Below are positions 20,875-31,209 of a stretch of 64,000 nt of DNA, piece by piece (within the stretch, counting starts at the first letter, position 1; each line of letters begins with the position of its first letter). This DNA comes from Paenibacillus sp. JCM 18996 (lineage in GTDB: Bacteria > Bacillota > Bacilli > Paenibacillales > NBRC-103111), in contig BBFE01000011.1 in assembly GCA_001313085.1 (NCBI GenBank), positions 24,954-88,953 of the forward strand, read 5' to 3'. The translations under genes and the position numbers were made by a program. Under the pieces are notes generated by a model. The model did not search any database and was not told where the DNA came from. It was given only the letters and a program-made list of their open reading frames with translations.

Positions 20875-21661
20875 ATGATAAAAAAGATATTTCTGGATCA
20901 CGCTTCTCTTGGTTGCCTGCCTCACCGTAGGGATTGAGTTACAAAGAAGCGGCAGCGGTAAACAGGCGGAGGAGACGTTCAGCAAAACCGTAATCAGATA
21001 CGGCGACACAGGCAAAGATGTCGTTGAGCTGCAGGGCAGATTGAAATTCCTCGGCTATTACAAAAGCGATGTAGACGGCGTGTTCGGTTACAATACTTTA
21101 AAATCGCTCAAATGGTTCCAAAGCAGCTTTGGGATGGATGTAGACGGAGTGCTGGGGGACAAAACCAAGCTTAAGCTGTGGCAGGCAACGCAGAGCTGGA
21201 GGCCGACAGAAGCCGATGTGCCTAAAGCAAACCGCGCATCGGGCGGCGGGGGCGGTGCGGATGCGGCGCCGTCCTCAATGACTTCTTCCAATCGTCTAGG
21301 GCTCTCGGAGCAGGATTTGAATGTTATGGCTAACGCAGTATACGGCGAAGCCAGAGGTGAGCCGTATGAGGGACAGGTCGCCGTTGCGGCGGTCATTCTG
21401 AACCGGGTCAATTCCTCGCAGTTTCCGAATACAGTCCACGGAGTTATTTTTTTCAGCCGGGGGCATTTACCGCGGTTGCGGACGGACAAATCTGGCTGAC
21501 GCCTAACGACAGGGCGAAACAAGCGGTAAGGGACGCACTAAACGGCTGGGATCCGTCAAGCGGATGCCTGTATTATTTTAACCCGGAGACGGCTACCTCC
21601 AAATGGATCTGGTCGAGGCCTCAGGTCAAGACGATCGGGAAGCATATTTTTTTGCAGATAA
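20875..21661 (+). CDS. sleB: spore cortex-lytic enzyme SleB (frameshifted)
   Basis: SleB is a lytic transglycosylase made in the forespore and used at germination to break cortex peptidoglycan. The ATG at 20875 leads, after removing one T near 20890, to a signal peptide (FWITLLLVACLTVGIE). A peptidoglycan-binding domain follows with RYGDTGKDVVELQGRLKFLGYY and the DVDGVFG and DVDGVLGDKT repeats. A glycine/serine linker precedes the hydrolase-2 domain: NVMANAVYGEARGEPYEGQ with the catalytic Glu in YGEARG, then VAAVILNRV. Shifts occur at T runs near 21448 and 21651-21657. Its length is about 260 residues. No ypeB partner is seen nearby. Confidence 0.85.
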
Positions 21662-21777
21662 ACATACTTAAGTTACAAGGCAAACAGGAAGTAACCGGCT
21701 CGGTTGCTTCTTCTCTTTGTAAAGGAATATAATGGTATAAAGCTATCGACTAACGCGCAGGAAGGGAGACCGTCCCA

Positions 21778-23060
21778 TTGAAAACCATTCAATTCGAGCG
21801 AGGTGCCTTGAACCAATTGCGGATTCATGTGCTGCCGACCGACCAATTTAAAACGTACGCGATTTCGATGTATATCGGGCAAACGTTGGACGAAAGCAAA
21901 GTGACGCCGACAGCGTTGATTCCTTTTGTCTTAAGGAGGGGCTCGTCCACATATCCGGATACTCGGCGGTTCCGCGAAAGGCTCGACGATCTCTATGGAG
22001 CGGGCTTCGGGTTCGACGTCTACAAGCGGGGAGATTACCAGATCGTTCAATTCCGCATGGACATTATCCAGGATGAATTTGTGAAGGAGTCGAATCCGCT
22101 TTTAAGGCAGGCGCTCGAATTTATGGGGCAGTGTGTGACGAAGCCGGCGCTTGAGAACGGACATTTTGTGGAGAAATACGTCTCTTCCGAGAAGACAACC
22201 GTCCAAAAAAACGGATCGAATCCATAGTCAATGACAAAATCCGTTACGCCGCCGAACGCTGCATAGAGGAAATGTGCAAGAATGAGCCCTACCGGTTGTA
22301 CCCTTTGGGCCGGATTGATGACCTTGAGCCGATCACTCCCCAATCGTTGTCTGCCCAGTACAGAGATCTGCTGCAGAAAGCACCTCTGGATCTGTATGTC
22401 GTCGGCAACACGAGTTTGGAAGAAGTTCAGTCGATGATCGGGGAGATTATGGACCTCTCGGCTGGCGAGCAGAAAAACTATACGGTCAAAGCTTCCGCAC
22501 CCGCGGACAAAGAGCCCAACATCGTCGTGGAAAGTCTGGACGTAAACCAGGGAAAACTCAATATGGGGCTTCGCACACCGATTACATACGGCAGCGACGA
22601 ATATCCGGCGGCATTAATGTACAACGGCATTCTGGGCGGCTATCCCCATTCCAAGCTGTTTACCAACGTAAGGGAAAAGCACAGCCTGGCTTATTACGCT
22701 TCGTCCCGTTTTGACGGCCATAAAGGGATTTTGACGATTCAATCCGGCATTGAACTGGACAATTACGATAAAGCGACCGATATTATCAAAAAGCAGCTGG
22801 AGGCGATGGAAAGCGGACAATACAGCGAAACCGAGCTGAGCCAGACACGGGCCATGATCCGCAATCAGCTGAAAGAAATGCAGGATTCCGCATTTGAGAT
22901 CATAGCGTACGATTTCAACTCCATACTATCGGGCAGAGAGCGCCCGGTCTCTGATCTGATCGAAGCCGTGGAACAGGCAACTTCTGACGATATCGCCAAA
23001 GCGGCCCGGAAGACCAAGCTCGATACGATCTATTTCCTTCGGGACCGGAAAGGAGAATAG
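21778..23060 (+). CDS. ymfF: YmfF-like inactive M16 peptidase (one frameshift)
   Basis: A pitrilysin-fold protein of 427 residues after correction. Where active members have HxxEH this one has FVLRRGSSTYPDTRRF, so the zinc ligands are missing and it is probably the non-catalytic partner of the next gene. The C-terminal M16 signature is kept (EKHSLAYYASSRFDGHKGI). It starts at TTG 21778 after a gaagggagaccgtccca site. A run of seven A at 22204 (five expected, VQKRIESIV) breaks the frame. It ends three bases before ymfH. Confidence 0.85.
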
Positions 23061-23063
23061 CCG

Positions 23064-24364
23064 ATGCAAGCCATTCCTTATCCTAATTTGAAAGAAACGC
23101 TGTATTTCGAAGAGCTGGACAACGGGCTCAAAGTATACGTGCTGCCTAAAGCCGGCTTTGAAAAAAAACTTACGCGACCTTCTCGACCAATTACGGCTCC
23201 GTCGATAACCATTTTCAAGTCGAAGGCCAACAGCCGCTGCAGGTTCCGGACGGGATCGCCCATTTTTTTTGGAGCACAAAATGTTCGAGGAGCCGACAGG
23301 CGACGTTTTTTTGCCACATTTTCCGCACAAGGAGCGTCAGCCAACGCCTTCACTAGCTTTGACCGGACCGCATACCTTTTTTTTCGGCTACGGAACAGAT
23401 TGAGGCTAATTTGACCACCCTGCTTAATTTTGTGCAGAACCCTTATTTCACCGATGAGAATGTGGAGAAGGAAAAAAGGGATCATCGGCCAGGAAATTAA
23501 AATGTACCAGGACCAGCCGGACTGGCGGGTTTATTTCGGATTAATCGAGGCGATGTTCAAAAAACCATCCGGTTCATATCGATATTGCCGGCACGGTGGA
23601 GTCCATATCCAAAATTACGAAAGAGCTGCTCTACGACTGCTACCATACGTTTTACCATCCGAACAATATGACTTTGTTCGTTGTGGGCGGGGTCGATCCC
23701 GAGCGAATCTTTGAACTTGTGGAAAAAAAATCAGGCTGCCAAATCGTTTGACAAGCAGGGGGAAATCGACCGCATTTTTTTCCTGAGGAGCCTGCCGCAG
23801 TCGATCAGAAAGTAAGACGGATCTCGCTCCCTGTGTCCCTGCCGAAATGCTTGTTTGGCTTTAAGGAGAAAACCTCCGACGAGAAGGGCCGAGCTTTGCT
23901 GGAGAAAGAGCTGTGCACGAAGTTGGTGCTCGACCTGCTGTTCGGCCAAAGCTCGGAGATCTACCAGAAGCTGTATGACGAGAAGCTTATTTTCGATAAC
24001 TTCGGTTCCGAGTACAATAGCAATGAAGGTTATTCTTTCTCTATTATCGGCGGCGACACGCCGGATCCGGAGGCTCTGCTGGCCAGGGTTAAGGAAGAAA
24101 CCGCGAGAATAGCGCAGCAAGGCTTTCAAGATGAAGATTTTAAGCGGACCCGCAAGAAAAAAGATCGGAGGTTTCCTCAGAATGCTGAATTCTCCGGAGC
24201 CATAGCCAATCAATTTACCAACTACCAGTTTAAGGGCATCGATTTTTTTCGATATTCTTCCTGTGTATGAAAGCTTGTCTTTGGAGCAAGTAAACCGGCG
24301 CTTCAGGGAGCATTTTGATTGGGAACAGTCCGCGGTGTCCATTGTGAAAAGTGAAGCAAAATGA
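23064..24364 (+). CDS. ymfH: YmfH-like active M16 peptidase (many frameshifts)
   Basis: The catalytic partner of YmfF. After reconstruction the N-terminal half reads PDGIAHFLEHKMFEEPTGD, with the inverted zinc motif HFLEH, and SANAFTSFDRTAYLF. Shifts occur at A/T runs near 23163, 23270, 23310, 23383, 23475, 23568, 23728, 23777, 24157 and 24243. This is the most heavily interrupted gene in the window, and every break found is in a run of six or more A or T. It ends in an ATGA overlap with the following reductase. Confidence 0.85.
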
Positions 24365-25117
24365 ACGGCGACAAGCAGTTCACGTCCCAGACCGTACTTA
24401 TCACCGGGGCCAGCCGCGGCATAGGCGCAGCGATAGCGGAGCGGTTTGCCTCGGTGGGCATGAATATCATTCTCCATTACTTGAATTCGCACGAATCGGC
24501 TAATGAGGTCGCCCGCAGGTGTTTGCAGCTGGGCTCGAATGTCATGACGGTCACCGCCGACCTGCGGTCCAAAGAACAGATCCTGCGGATGAAAGAAAAG
24601 CTGGAAGCCCATCAAATGCTCCCGGATATCGTGGTCAACAACGCGGGCGTCAGCCACTACAGCCTGCTTTCAGACGTTTCCGAAGAAGATTGGGACTATA
24701 TTATGAACGTGAACCTGAAGGGCACATTTCTGTGCAGCCAAATATTCATGGAAAAAAATGGTGAAGCGTAAATACGGCAGGATCATCAACGTATCCTCCA
24801 TCTGGGGAATCACGGGCGCCTCCTGCGAAGTCGCATATTCCACCGCCAAGGGCGGGATCAACGCGTTTACGAAAGCGCTGGCCAAAGAGCTGGCGCCTTC
24901 GGGTGTTACCGTGAACGCTGTAGCCCCCGGTCCTGTGGAAACTCGCATGATGTCCGGTTTCGACGAGCGGGAGAAAGACGCCATAAGGCAGGAGATTCCC
25001 GCAGGCCGGTTCGCGGAACCGGACGAAATAGCCTCCGTCGTTTACTTTCTTTCTCTGCCTGAATCAGGGTATATCACGGGCCAGGTGATTTCTCCTAACG
25101 GAGGGTGGCTGACTTAA
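24361..25117 (+). CDS. ymfI: YmfI-like short-chain dehydrogenase/reductase (one frameshift)
   Basis: An SDR family NAD(P)-dependent oxidoreductase resembling FabG. Seen: cofactor motif TGASRGIGAAIAERF near the start, NNAGVSHYS, the catalytic Ser region INVSSIWG, and YSTAKGGINAFTKALAKEL with the catalytic Tyr and Lys. The C-terminus has AVAPGPVETRMMSG and GQVISPNGG. A run of seven A at about 24751 (six expected) shifts the frame between IFMEK and MVKRKYGRI. Its substrate is unknown. It is co-transcribed with ymfFH by overlap. Confidence 0.9.
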
Positions 25118-25215
25118 GTCACAGGCAGCGGATTCCAGTTATAATCCGGCCCCTTTTTTTGCAGAAAGTACTATTGTTCGGAGTACAATTCAAGCAATCA
25201 AAGGAGGCTCACCAC

Positions 25216-25471
25216 ATGTCCACTGTGCTTAGTTCGTATGATAAATGGAAAGATTTCCTCGGCGAGAGAGTGAGAAAAGCGGAAGCTGTCGGAATGAACG
25301 ACGGGACGATCTCTAAGCTCGCCTTTGAAATCGGCGATTATCTGGCAGACAAAATCGATCCGGAGAACAGGGAAGAGCGTGTTCTGAAAGAACTTTGGGA
25401 CGTCAGCGACGAGCAGCAAAGAAAAGCGCTGGCAGGCATTATGGTAAAACTGGCCAAAAAACAACGCCTAA
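25216..25471 (+). CDS. ymfJ: YmfJ-like DUF3243 protein
   Basis: A small helical protein of unknown function conserved in this position in Bacillales. The ATG at 25216 has an aaaggaggctcaccac site. The protein reads LSSYDKWKDFLGERVRKAEAVGMND and DEQQRKALAGIMVKLAK. A run of six A (25456-25461) probably stands for five, which gives the end LAKNNA and a stop at 25471; as given the frame runs on through the terminator to about 25530. Corrected length is 84 residues, matching YmfJ. Confidence 0.85.
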
Positions 25472-25477
25472 CACGGA

Positions 25478-25526
25478 AAGGGCTTCCTCCAAGCAGATCT
25501 TCTGCCGCAGGAAGGCCCTTTTTTTT
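25478..25526 (+). terminator. ymfJ intrinsic terminator
   Basis: aagggcttcct (25478-25488) pairs with aggaaggccctt (25509-25520) followed by T8. This is a strong terminator closing the ymfFHIJ unit. Confidence 0.85.
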
Positions 25527-25682
25527 GTGAATACAGCGGCGCACCCAAAAGTAGTCGGTATATGCTCCGAAGGTTATCTTCAGTTTTGGAGGATTTCTCA
25601 CTTCCAGTAAAACCGACATATAGATTTTCTGAAAGATCGTGGTATACTGTAAGTTGATTACTCACCAAGAGGAGAAGCACAC

Positions 25683-26512
25683 ATGAAACATACACGCTTG
25701 CTGCAGGGCATTCTGGGGCTCGCGGCCGTCCTGGCTCTTTCCGCCTGCGGTAATAAGCTTCCGGAAATTCAGCCGGAGCTTCTGCATAACAAATTTTCCG
25801 CACTCGTCATAACAGGGCCTGATCTGTCTGACCAACAGAAAATTGCCATTCAATCCGGTTTGAGCGGATGGAACGGGTTTCAGATTACATACGAATGGGT
25901 TAGGGATATAAATGGTTTCGAACCGGATTTGGAGCAGAAAATCGAAGCCCGGACCTATGATTATATTGTGACCGCAGGAAAGAGCCTGACAGCGGGCGCT
26001 CTCGCGGAAGCCGATAAATTGAAACAGGCCAAATGGATTGTGCTGCAGAACGGAAATGAGCCAGCGCTGCCCGCGGGCAAGGCGAATGTGATGTCCAGAA
26101 GCTGGATGCGAAAGCCGTCTCCGACAGCGGCAGCAGTGGGTAAGAACGCAGCTGGAGGGGAATCAGCAGATCGAATGGGTGACCGCTTCCTCCATGCCGG
26201 TGCCTGTCCAATGGTCCCCTTCCGAAGAAGAGGACCATACCGTGAAGACAGATCTGAGCCCGGATTGGTTCAACCAGCTGACCCTCAATGCCAGAGCGCA
26301 TCACAGCAACTGGATCGTCATTTATTCTTCCCTCGATGCCGCGTCCCGCCAAAAAAAATCAATTCTCTCAGGATTCCTGTGGTGGATATGTCTGTCGTGC
26401 CCGCCGGCGAAGTCCAGTGGCCAGGGTTTTGCAGGGAGTTCCGAAGATTATCCGGGAGAGCAAGTGGCACTCGGGAACGGAGCCTTATACACCTGAAGAG
26501 TATCTTTTTTAA
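25683..26512 (+). CDS. lipoprotein of unknown function (frameshifted)
   Basis: The ATG at 25683 follows agaggagaagcacac. The N-terminus is a lipoprotein signal peptide (LLQGILGLAAVLALSAC) with the lipobox LSAC, so Cys22 would be lipidated on the outer face of the membrane. The mature part has ALVITGPDLSDQQKIAIQSG and TYDYIVTAGKSLTAGALAEADK, which vaguely recalls the BMP/Med type of periplasmic-binding fold, but I do not claim that. Shifts occur near 26090, 26143 and at the A run near 26350. The corrected end is TEPYTPEE then stop near 26512. It sits between ymfJ and ymfK. Confidence 0.6.
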
Positions 26513-26592
26513 ATAAAAAAAAGGATTATGGCGAATTTTGTAGAAAAAAAGATTCTTAGTTACCCGAACCGAGTAGAAGAAGAGGTGTCAGG

Positions 26593-27353
26593 TTGGAAAA
26601 GAAGCAATGGTACATGGAGTACAAAATTCACAAAAAACCGGCCAGGCCTGTTGGGTGATGTCGCTTCCCTTATGGGTATGCTGGACATTAACATCGTATC
26701 GATCAACGGGGTGGAGGACCGTAAGCGCGGCATGCTTCTGCAGACCCATGACGATGAGATTATTGATTTAATGGGTAGAATGCTCAAAAAAAGTGGATAA
26801 TATTACTGTTACGGCTTTAAGGCCGCCAAAGCTGGTGGATATTCTAGCAGTGCGGCATGGAAGATATATAGAACGGGATTCCGACGATAAGAAGACGTTC
26901 CGCTTTACTCGCGACGAGTTAGGGATTTTAGTGGATTTTATGGGCGAAGTGTTCAAAAGGGAAGGTAACCAGGTGGTAGGCGTAAGAGGGATGCCTCGGG
27001 TCGGCAAAACCGAATCGATTATCGCGGGAAGCGTATGCTCCAATAAAAGATGGACTTTCGTATCGTCCACTCTCCTCCGCCAAACGGTACGCAGCCAGCT
27101 GTCCGAGGATGAGATGAACCCGAACAACATTTTCATCATAGACGGCATCGTTTCTACACTCCGGTCGAATGAAAAGCATTACAGCCTCCTTCAGGAGATC
27201 ATGGCCATGCCTTCTACGAAGGTGATCGAGCATCCGGACATTTTTTTTGTCCGCGAGTCGCACTACGATTACAATACATTCAATATGATCGTCGAGCTAC
27301 GCAATACTCCCGATGAGGAGATAACCTACGAACATTTTTCTGAAAAAATATGA
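26593..27353 (+). CDS. ymfK: YmfK-like DUF3388 protein: ACT domain plus P-loop-like motif
   Basis: The TTG at 26593 fits the family N-terminus (MEKKQWYMEYKIHKN after reading a run of six A near 26633 as five). An ACT-like domain follows (RPGLLGDVASLMGMLDINIV) and then a second domain with GMPRVGKTES, which resembles a Walker A loop. A possible metal- or base-contacting region ends the protein (HPDIFFVRESHYDYNTFNM). A second shift lies at A7 near 26785 between MLKK and VDNITVTAL, and T8 near 27241 adds one Phe. Its function is unknown; it is a conserved neighbour of rodZ. Confidence 0.8.
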
Positions 27354-27390
27354 ATGAAGATTTCTAATACTCATTTGGTGGTGAACAGTC

Positions 27391-28294
27391 TTGTCTGATC
27401 TCGGTGCCCATTTGAAAAAAAGCTAGGCTGGAGAAAGGAATGTCGATTGAAACCTTGGAGGAAGTGACGAAAATACGCAAAAGGTACCTGGAAGCCATTG
27501 AAGAGGGAGATTACAAGGTGCTTCCCGGCAATTTTTTTTACGTGAGGGCGTTTATCAAGAGCTATTCCGAGGCGGTAGGATTAGACCCGAATGAAGTGCT
27601 GCAAATGTATCAGAATGTGATTCCAAACCCGGCCCCGCAGTCGACGGCGGCAGCGGCTGAGGTTATGCTGCGCTCCCGAAGCACGAACAAGAAGGCGGAA
27701 AGAGGCGGCAAATGGGCTTCCACTTTCTTGATGATCGCTTTTGTCGTTTTGATTATCGGAATCGTTTATTACTTTGTAAGCGTATATTCTAAACCTCGCA
27801 ACAGCGTATTACCTGAAGATGGCAATCAAATTACGACAAGGAAGGATCCGGGCGAGGCCAAGCCGGGGACTCCGGCGCCTGCTCCAGCCCCTTCTGCGGC
27901 AACGACGCCAACGCCGCCTGCCGGCGCACCCAAGAAGGAAGAGCCTATCGTTCCCGCTCCCGCACCGGCTCCTGCGGCTGCAGCTGAAGTGAAACAGACT
28001 GACAATGTAAGGGAAACTTATACTTACACGATTACCAACACCGGCAAGCTGACCATTCAAATGAAGGTGACCGGCGACTCCTGCTGGTTCCAATTGGATT
28101 CTGTGGCGAACGGCAGGAAGCCGATCGAGCAGGGCACAGTAAAGATGGGCGATCCGGACAAAACCTGGGAAGTCGAAGGTTCTGCTTTTCTTAATGTGGG
28201 TAAGGCGAACGCTGTGCAGATTACCGTGAACGGAACCCCGTTGAATATGGGAGAAAGCCCAAATCCAAGAAGGTTCCAGTTAAATCTGCAGTAA
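27391..28294 (+). CDS. rodZ: RodZ/YmfM-type membrane cytoskeletal protein (one frameshift)
   Basis: RodZ links MreB filaments to the wall-elongation machinery. The TTG at 27391 begins MSDLGAHLKKARLEKGMSIE once a run of seven A (27415-27421) is read as six. The N-terminal helix-turn-helix domain spans about residues 1-75 (TLEEVTKIRKRYLEAIEEGD). A single membrane helix follows (FLMIAFVVLIIGIVYYFVSV), then a long Pro/Ala-rich linker and a C-terminal beta domain (DUF4115, about the last 90 residues). T8 at 27532-27539 gives NFFYVRAF where the family has NFYVRAF, probably one extra codon. The next genes are unrelated. Confidence 0.9.
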
Positions 28295-28372
28295 TCAGCT
28301 CAAGGCATAATTTCCGCCTACCCTGGTTATACTAAGGAATGACCTGAACTATTCTTCGGAAAAGCGAGGTTA

Positions 28373-28552
28373 ATGCGTATGACCGCTGGTTGGATCGTTA
28401 CCGGACTGGGAGTCATCGTCAGCCTGATCGGTTGGTACTTGACTCCCGGCGCATGGGGCTATGGGATTTTCGGCTTCGGCCTGGCGCACATTGTGCTCGG
28501 GATTATGGAGATTTTCCGCGATACTTCCGTGCAGCGTGCGGACATAATTTAA
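28373..28552 (+). CDS. small membrane protein, 59 residues
   Basis: The ATG at 28373 is preceded by aaagcgaggtta. The frame is short but clean and reads MRMTAGWIVTGLGVIVSLIG, then WYLTPGAWGYGIFGFGLAHIV and LGIMEIFRDTSVQRADII. Two hydrophobic segments are joined by a Gly/Trp-rich turn. A strong terminator follows 8 bases after the stop, so the gene has its own end. I do not recognise a family with confidence. Small membrane proteins next to rodZ are plausible members of the envelope machinery, but that is only context. Confidence 0.6.
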   Translation: MRMTAGWIVTGLGVIVSLIGWYLTPGAWGYGIFGFGLAHIVLGIMEIFRDTSVQRADII

Positions 28553-28560
28553 GCAAGAAG

Positions 28561-28590
28561 GCATCAGCTTCGGCAGTGATGCTTTTTTTT
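28561..28590 (+). terminator. intrinsic terminator after the small membrane gene
   Basis: gcatca pairs with tgatgc around gcttcggcag, followed by T8. Confidence 0.85.
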
Positions 28591-28647
28591 CTTGTTTTAA
28601 GCCTGTTATAATCCAGAATATTAAGGACATTAGAGAGGAGCGGAACG

Positions 28648-29141
28648 ATGAGTACCGAGAATTCTTTTGATATCGCGTCGAAAATGGACATGCAGGAGTT
28701 GAACAACGCCATTCAGCAGGCGGAGAAGGAAATTGCCACACGATTTGACTTTAAGGGCAGCAAAAGCAGCATCGCATTGGAGAAGGAGGAGCTTGTCGTC
28801 GTTTCCGACGATGACTTCAAGCTTCAGAACGTGCTGGATATTCTTTATTCCAAGATGTCGAAACGGGGCATTTCCCTCAAAAATTTGGACCTTGGCAAGA
28901 TTGAACCGGCCGCGTCGTCCACAGTGAAGCAGAGAATCAAGCTAAAGCAGGGAATCGATCAGGAAAATGCCAAGAAGATCAATAATCTGATCCGGGATTC
29001 CAAACTTAAGGTAAAAAAAGCCAAATCCAAGGAGACCAGATCAGGGTGTCCGGCAAAAGCAAAGACGATCTCCAGCAAGTGATAGCTTTGCTCAGAAAGG
29101 CGGATATTCCGCTGGAATTGCAGTTCCTGAATCTTAGATAA
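28648..29141 (+). CDS. yajQ: YajQ-family nucleotide-binding protein (frameshifted near the end)
   Basis: YajQ (DUF520) proteins have two ferredoxin-like folds and bind nucleotides; some bind cyclic di-GMP. The ATG at 28648 has an agaggagcggaacg site. It shows [29 protein letters not shown], and [18 protein letters not shown] run of seven A near 29014 and a one-base change near 29040 shift the frame. The corrected end reads [20 protein letters not shown] and [12 protein letters not shown], stop 29141, for 163 residues, as in the family. Confidence 0.9.
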
Positions 29142-29262
29142 GCGATATCCGACGCCCTGTCAGCCTGCGCCGGCAAAGGTGTTCACGTTTTTTGACACCC
29201 CTGCGAGGCATAGTTTATACTGGATAAGAATTGTAATGGGCCGATGATGGAGGATTTAAAAA

Positions 29263-30587
29263 ATGACAGAAAAAAGTGAAGGTTGTCACATTGGGGTGCG
29301 AGAAGAACCTGGTGGACTCCGAAATTATGTCCGGTTTGGTCAATGAACGCGGTTACACCTTGGTCGAGGACAAAGAAGAAGCCACCGTGATTATCGTCAA
29401 TACGTGCGGTTTCATAGACGCCGCCAAAGAGGAATCGGTCAATACGATTCTGGATATGGCGGATTTGAAGCAGACGGCGAGCCTCAAGGCTTTGATCGTC
29501 TCCGGCTGCCTGACCCAAAGGTACAAGCAGGAATTGATGCAGGAAATGCCCGAGATAGACGGGATCGTGGGCACGGGTGATTTTGACAAGATAAACGATA
29601 TTATCGATAAAGCTTGGCCGGGAAAAAACCGATGCTGGTGGCAACCCGGTGTTTAATTATGAAGCGAAGCTTCCACGGAAGGTGGCTACTCCACGTTACA
29701 CGGCTTACGTTAAGATCGCCGAAGGCTGCGACAACGCCTGCACCTTTTGTTCCATTCCCATCATGAGGGAAGCTTCCGGAGCCGCAGCATGGAGTCTATT
29801 CTTGATGAAGTGGAGCTGCTCGCTTCCCAAGGCGTGAAAGAGATTTCCCTTATCGCCCAGGACTCCACCAACTATGGGACTGATCTGTATGACGGCTTCA
29901 AGCTCCCGGAGCTGATGAACAGAGTGAGCGAAGTGGCGGGAGTCGAATGGGTTCGGCTGCACTACGCTTATCCGGGATTTTTTTACGGAAGAGTTGATCG
30001 ATACTATCGCCAGTAATCCGAAGATATGCAAATATATCGACATGCCTTTGCAGCACAGCGAGGATTCCATCCTTAAGCGGATGAGAAGACCCGGCAGACA
30101 AAGAGATTCGCGCGCTCATAGAGAAAATTCGCGCAAGAATACCTGGCGTTTCTCTCAGAACTTCCCTTATCGTAGGATTCCCCGGGGAAACCGAGCAGGA
30201 TTTTGCTAATCTGGAACAGTTCATTAAAGATGTCCAGTTTGACCGTTTGGGCGTGTTTGCCTATTCCAAAGAACAGGATACGCCTGCTTCCCGCTTGCCC
30301 GACCAGGTTCCGGATGATGTAAAAGAGTACCGCGTCAGCAAGCTGATGGAGCTGCAAAGAGAAATCGCGGGCAAGCGCAACGGGCTGCGGGTCGGCCAGG
30401 AAATCGATGTTCTGATCGAGCGCTATGACGGCCGCAACGATGTATATGTTGGACGTTCGCAATATGACGCCCCTGAAATCGACGGCGAAGTGTTTGTTTC
30501 CAAATGCAATTCCGGAATCGGCGAAATCGCGAGAGTGCGGGTGACGCATTCGTTTGAGTTTGATCTTTCCGGGGAGCTGTTTCATGA
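29263..30587 (+). CDS. rimO: ribosomal protein S12 methylthiotransferase RimO (frameshifted)
   Basis: RimO is a radical SAM enzyme that methylthiolates an Asp of ribosomal protein S12. The ATG at 29263 starts [20 protein letters not shown] if A6 near 29271-29276 is read as five. The UPF0004 domain has [13 protein letters not shown] and SGCLTQRY. The radical SAM domain has [11 protein letters not shown] (CxxxCxxC cluster) and HYAYPGF. A TRAM domain ends the protein ([18 protein letters not shown]). Shifts occur near 29625, 29770, 29982 and 30095. As read the last frame continues to 30687, but one missing base near 30579 would give a stop at 30587 overlapping the pgsA ATG as ATGA. Confidence 0.88.
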
Positions 30588-31164
30588 ATTTGGCCAACCG
30601 GATTACCGTAGCGAGGATCTTTCTGGTCCCTATCATCATGTTCTTTCTGCTGGTAAAGCTGAAAACTCCAGTAATCCATTTCCATGATTTCGTTATTACC
30701 TACAACCAGATTATCGCAGCGATCATTTTCATTATTGCCGCCAGCACCGACAGTCTGGATGGATATATTGCCCGAAAGCAGAAGCTTGTTACCAATCTGG
30801 GAAAGCTGCTTGACCCGCTCGCGGATAAGCTGCTGGTTTCCGCTGTGCTGATCTCTCTTGTGGAGATGGGGAAACTGGATGCCTGGATCGCCATTGTCAT
30901 AATCAGCCGCGAATTTGCGGTCACCGGGCTGCGGCAGATTGCCGTGACCGAAGGCGTGGTCATAGCGGCAAGCCAATGGGGCAAGTGGAAGACGGCAGCC
31001 CAGATTACCGCGATTATCGCGCATTTGATCAACAACTTTCCTTTTGTTTTTTTATCGGATTCCGCTTCGATCTGTTCGCAAGCTGGATCGCGGCAATTAT
31101 TACCATTTATTCCGGTATCGATTATTTTATTAAATCGAAGCAGCTGTTGAACCAGCAAACCTGA
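30584..31164 (+). CDS. pgsA: CDP-diacylglycerol--glycerol-3-phosphate 3-phosphatidyltransferase (one frameshift)
   Basis: PgsA makes phosphatidylglycerol phosphate, the committed step to phosphatidylglycerol and cardiolipin, in the membrane. The ATG at 30584 gives [20 protein letters not shown]. The CDP-alcohol phosphotransferase motif DGx(2)ARx(8)Gx(3)Dx(3)D is seen in TDSLDGYIARKQ and GKLLDPLADK. Several membrane helices are visible. A T run near 31048 shifts the frame; the other frame gives FFIGFRFDLFASWIAAIITI and the end at 31164. Corrected length is 193 residues. It is essential in most bacteria, so the break is likely an error. Confidence 0.93.
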
Positions 31165-31209
31165 CGATTATTCGCACGGTATTTTGGATGATACGGGGAG
31201 GTTGCGGCA

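Noticed and set aside
26528..26592. N-terminal extension of YmfK from 26528
   Set aside because: It does not fit the family; TTG 26593 gives the usual start after correcting one A run.
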